This document shows, in pieces, positions 7,312 to 8,615 of a stretch of DNA of 8,615 bases. The DNA is taken from NCBI GenBank assembly GCA_025963615.1, contig JAOQAL010000426.1, positions 1-8,615 of the forward strand. Reading direction: 5' to 3'. The stretch is from Chitinophagaceae bacterium (lineage in GTDB: Bacteria > Bacteroidota > Bacteroidia > Chitinophagales > Chitinophagaceae). The first letter of the stretch is position 1; every line of letters starts with the position of its first letter. The notes below the pieces were generated by a model. The model searched no databases. It saw nothing but the letters and a program-made list of their open reading frames with translations, and had not been told where the DNA came from. The translations under genes were made by a program, and so were the position numbers.

Positions 7312-8388
7312 TTAAAGTGAAATTTTCCTTCCCTCTTTTACAGATCTGCGGGCGGCATCTAATATTCGAACGACAACAACGTTTCGTTCAAGCGACAAGA
7401 GCTTATTATTATCGGGAGCGCCATTTTTTATCACGGCTGTTAAATATTCCAACTCATCCTTGTATGGGATTGGTGAAACCTCCGCCGTCCTGGTTTCTTT
7501 TTCATTTTTTGATTGCAGGGTAGTTGCATCCGTTGCATGCAAATAAGCCTCGTTGCCATAAACTTCGACATCCATGATGGTGTATGGCCAGCTCCAGGAA
7601 GCTTCAATGATTCCGGTAGCTCCAGGGTATTCCAATAAAATGGTTGCATCATCATCCACTTTAGGACAAACCCCCGGTTTTAAATGACGCGTGATGGCAA
7701 TAACCGATACCGGCATTTTTCCCTGCATCAGTTCTGTCATTATACTGGCGCCATAACAACCAAAGTCGGTTAAAGCGCCGCCACCGTTTTTAACGGGATC
7801 GGTTAACCATCCCAGGAAGTCCTTGCTGCAACCGATTTCTACCGGACCACGATGACCGCCATGCATGATCATTTTGTGGATGGTACCCACTTCTTTTTTT
7901 TCATTTACCCTTTTGTATATTTCAAGATTGCTGGTATACCAATTGGATACATAATTGGTGTACACACGGGTGTTAAATTTTTTTGATAACATTTCTATCC
8001 GGACAGCTTCAGTATATGAAAAGCAAAGTGGCTTTTCTACCATTACCGGGATATGAAGTGGCATGCAGGTTTCAATAACCTTAAGGTGTTCGGTAGGAGC
8101 ATTGTAAACCATGACCAGATCAGGACGATTTTTTTTCAATGCGGTTGCCAGATCTCTGTAAAAAACAGAATCCGGTAATTGATATTTGGTTTTCATTCTA
8201 TCGCATAATTGCTGATCGGCTTCTGCAATACCTATTATAACGGCGTCGCCATGTTGGTTTTTGCCAAGTATCCCGTTTACATGGTCATGGGTTAAGCCTG
8301 CCAACACGATACGCAATTTTTCCTGTGCAAAACAAAATGGTTGCACGCAAGCCAGGTAAATCAATAATATGCCAGCGCTTTTCCTCAT
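7312..8388 (-). CDS. Exported Gfo/Idh/MocA family oxidoreductase
   Basis: This is a 358-residue putative NAD(P)-dependent sugar or polyol oxidoreductase. The N-terminus is a Sec signal peptide: MRK, a hydrophobic stretch at about 6-20, and a likely signal peptidase I cleavage near FCFA-QEK (21-22). The -3 residue before Cys14 is Tyr, so a lipoprotein signal is unlikely. The Rossmann fold begins at LRIVLAGLTHDH (25-36), where the usual GxGxxG loop is replaced by G-L-T-H-D-H. The family's catalytic-lysine motif EKP is at 118-120. GGGALTDFGCYGA (202-214) has Asp208 and Tyr212 where many relatives have Asp and His; glucose-fructose oxidoreductase, also periplasmic, uses Tyr here. The C-terminal domain contains IIEASWSWPY and the substrate-domain beta strands. 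The ATG at 8388 has an AT-rich leader without Shine-Dalgarno. It lies 57 bases downstream of an SDR gene on the same strand, suggesting a sugar catabolic operon. Substrate unknown. Confidence 0.88.
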   Translation of the reverse strand: MRKSAGILLIYLACVQPFCFAQEKLRIVLAGLTHDHVNGILGKNQHGDAVIIGIAEADQQLCDRMKTKYQLPDSVFYRDLATALKKNRPDLVMVYNAPTEHLKVIETCMPLHIPVMVEKPLCFSYTEAVRIEMLSKKFNTRVYTNYVSNWYTSNLEIYKRVNEKKEVGTIHKMIMHGGHRGPVEIGCSKDFLGWLTDPVKNGGGALTDFGCYGASIMTELMQGKMPVSVIAITRHLKPGVCPKVDDDATILLEYPGATGIIEASWSWPYTIMDVEVYGNEAYLHATDATTLQSKNEKETRTAEVSPIPYKDELEYLTAVIKNGAPDNNKLLSLERNVVVVRILDAARRSVKEGRKISL

Positions 8389-8445
8389 AAAAATATTTTT
8401 AGATTGGTTTATTGAAATTAGTCAGCCATAATTATCAACCGAAGG

Positions 8446-8615
8446 CTAAATCACCCTGTCATTACCACCATCAACCGGTATTTGCGCCCCGGTTGTTTTA
8501 GAGAACAGCGTCCCACACAATTCAATAGCCAGTTCACTCACGTCCATACTACTGATCTCAGTTTTTAAAACATTACTTTTTTTATATTCTTCCAATGAAA
8601 GATTATAGTATTTAG
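8446..8615 (-). CDS. C-terminal fragment of a short-chain dehydrogenase/reductase, 5' end outside window
   Basis: The complement of 8446-8615 is open for 55 codons and ends in TAG (8446-8448). The visible residues run from KYYNLSLEEYKKSNVLK to KTTGAQIPVDGGNDRVI. The TTGAxxPVDGG block is the classic C-terminal signature of SDR enzymes, where the dehydrogenase core ends with a dimer-interface strand. The preceding pattern, a helix with YxxSNxLKxEI and then MDVSELAIELC, resembles the end of the SDR half of RhaD-type bifunctional rhamnulose-1-phosphate aldolase/lactaldehyde dehydrogenases. A stand-alone SDR ends the same way, so that specific assignment is an inference. The Rossmann domain and the SYK active site lie outside the window. 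The Gfo/Idh/MocA gene follows 57 bases downstream on the same strand and may be cotranscribed. Confidence 0.85.
   Translation of the reverse strand, partial: KYYNLSLEEYKKSNVLKTEISSMDVSELAIELCGTLFSKTTGAQIPVDGGNDRVI

Noticed and set aside
8349..8388. Lipoprotein signal at Cys14 of the Gfo/Idh/MocA protein
   Set aside because: The residues before the cysteine are Y-L-A, with Tyr at the -3 position instead of Leu or Val, and a good signal peptidase I site lies further on at FCFA-Q.

Overview
The window reads as an ordinary chromosomal segment of a Bacteroidetes bacterium, most likely from the Chitinophagaceae/Sphingobacteriia side. The evidence is indirect. The topoisomerase IV subunits are of the type found in that phylum, Shine-Dalgarno sequences are almost absent before well-supported starts, DUF1835 and DUF4260 proteins are present, and there is an exported Gfo/Idh/MocA oxidoreductase. 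No rRNA, tRNA, CRISPR array, insertion sequence, phage gene or long repeat was seen.

Left part (1-6434, all + strand): the 3' bulk of parE (topoisomerase IV subunit B, 5' end cut by the window edge); a TylF-like SAM methyltransferase; a DUF1835/DUF3658-type protein; a small DUF4260 membrane protein; and complete parC (topoisomerase IV subunit A). The three middle genes are packed 2 and 3 bases apart, and no convincing terminator was seen between parE and parC, so all five may share transcription. ParE supplies the ATPase and TOPRIM domains and ParC the catalytic tyrosine; together they form the decatenating type IIA topoisomerase. The three genes between them have no evident topoisomerase role.

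Middle (6435-7311): a 131-base spacer with weak G/C-tract pairings, an unrecognised 218-residue, probably helical cytoplasmic protein, and a short convergent spacer with a weak hairpin directly after its stop codon.

Right part (7312-8615, - strand): the last 55 codons of a short-chain dehydrogenase, possibly the SDR half of a RhaD-type aldolase/dehydrogenase, followed 57 bases downstream by a signal-peptide-bearing Gfo/Idh/MocA oxidoreductase. This looks like the end of a sugar or polyol catabolism operon that begins beyond the right edge.

Nothing here amounts to a clear new system. The points worth a second look are the three-gene insertion between parE and parC, the unrecognised 218-residue protein, the exported oxidoreductase with an altered nucleotide-binding loop, and the poorly defined start of the methyltransferase.
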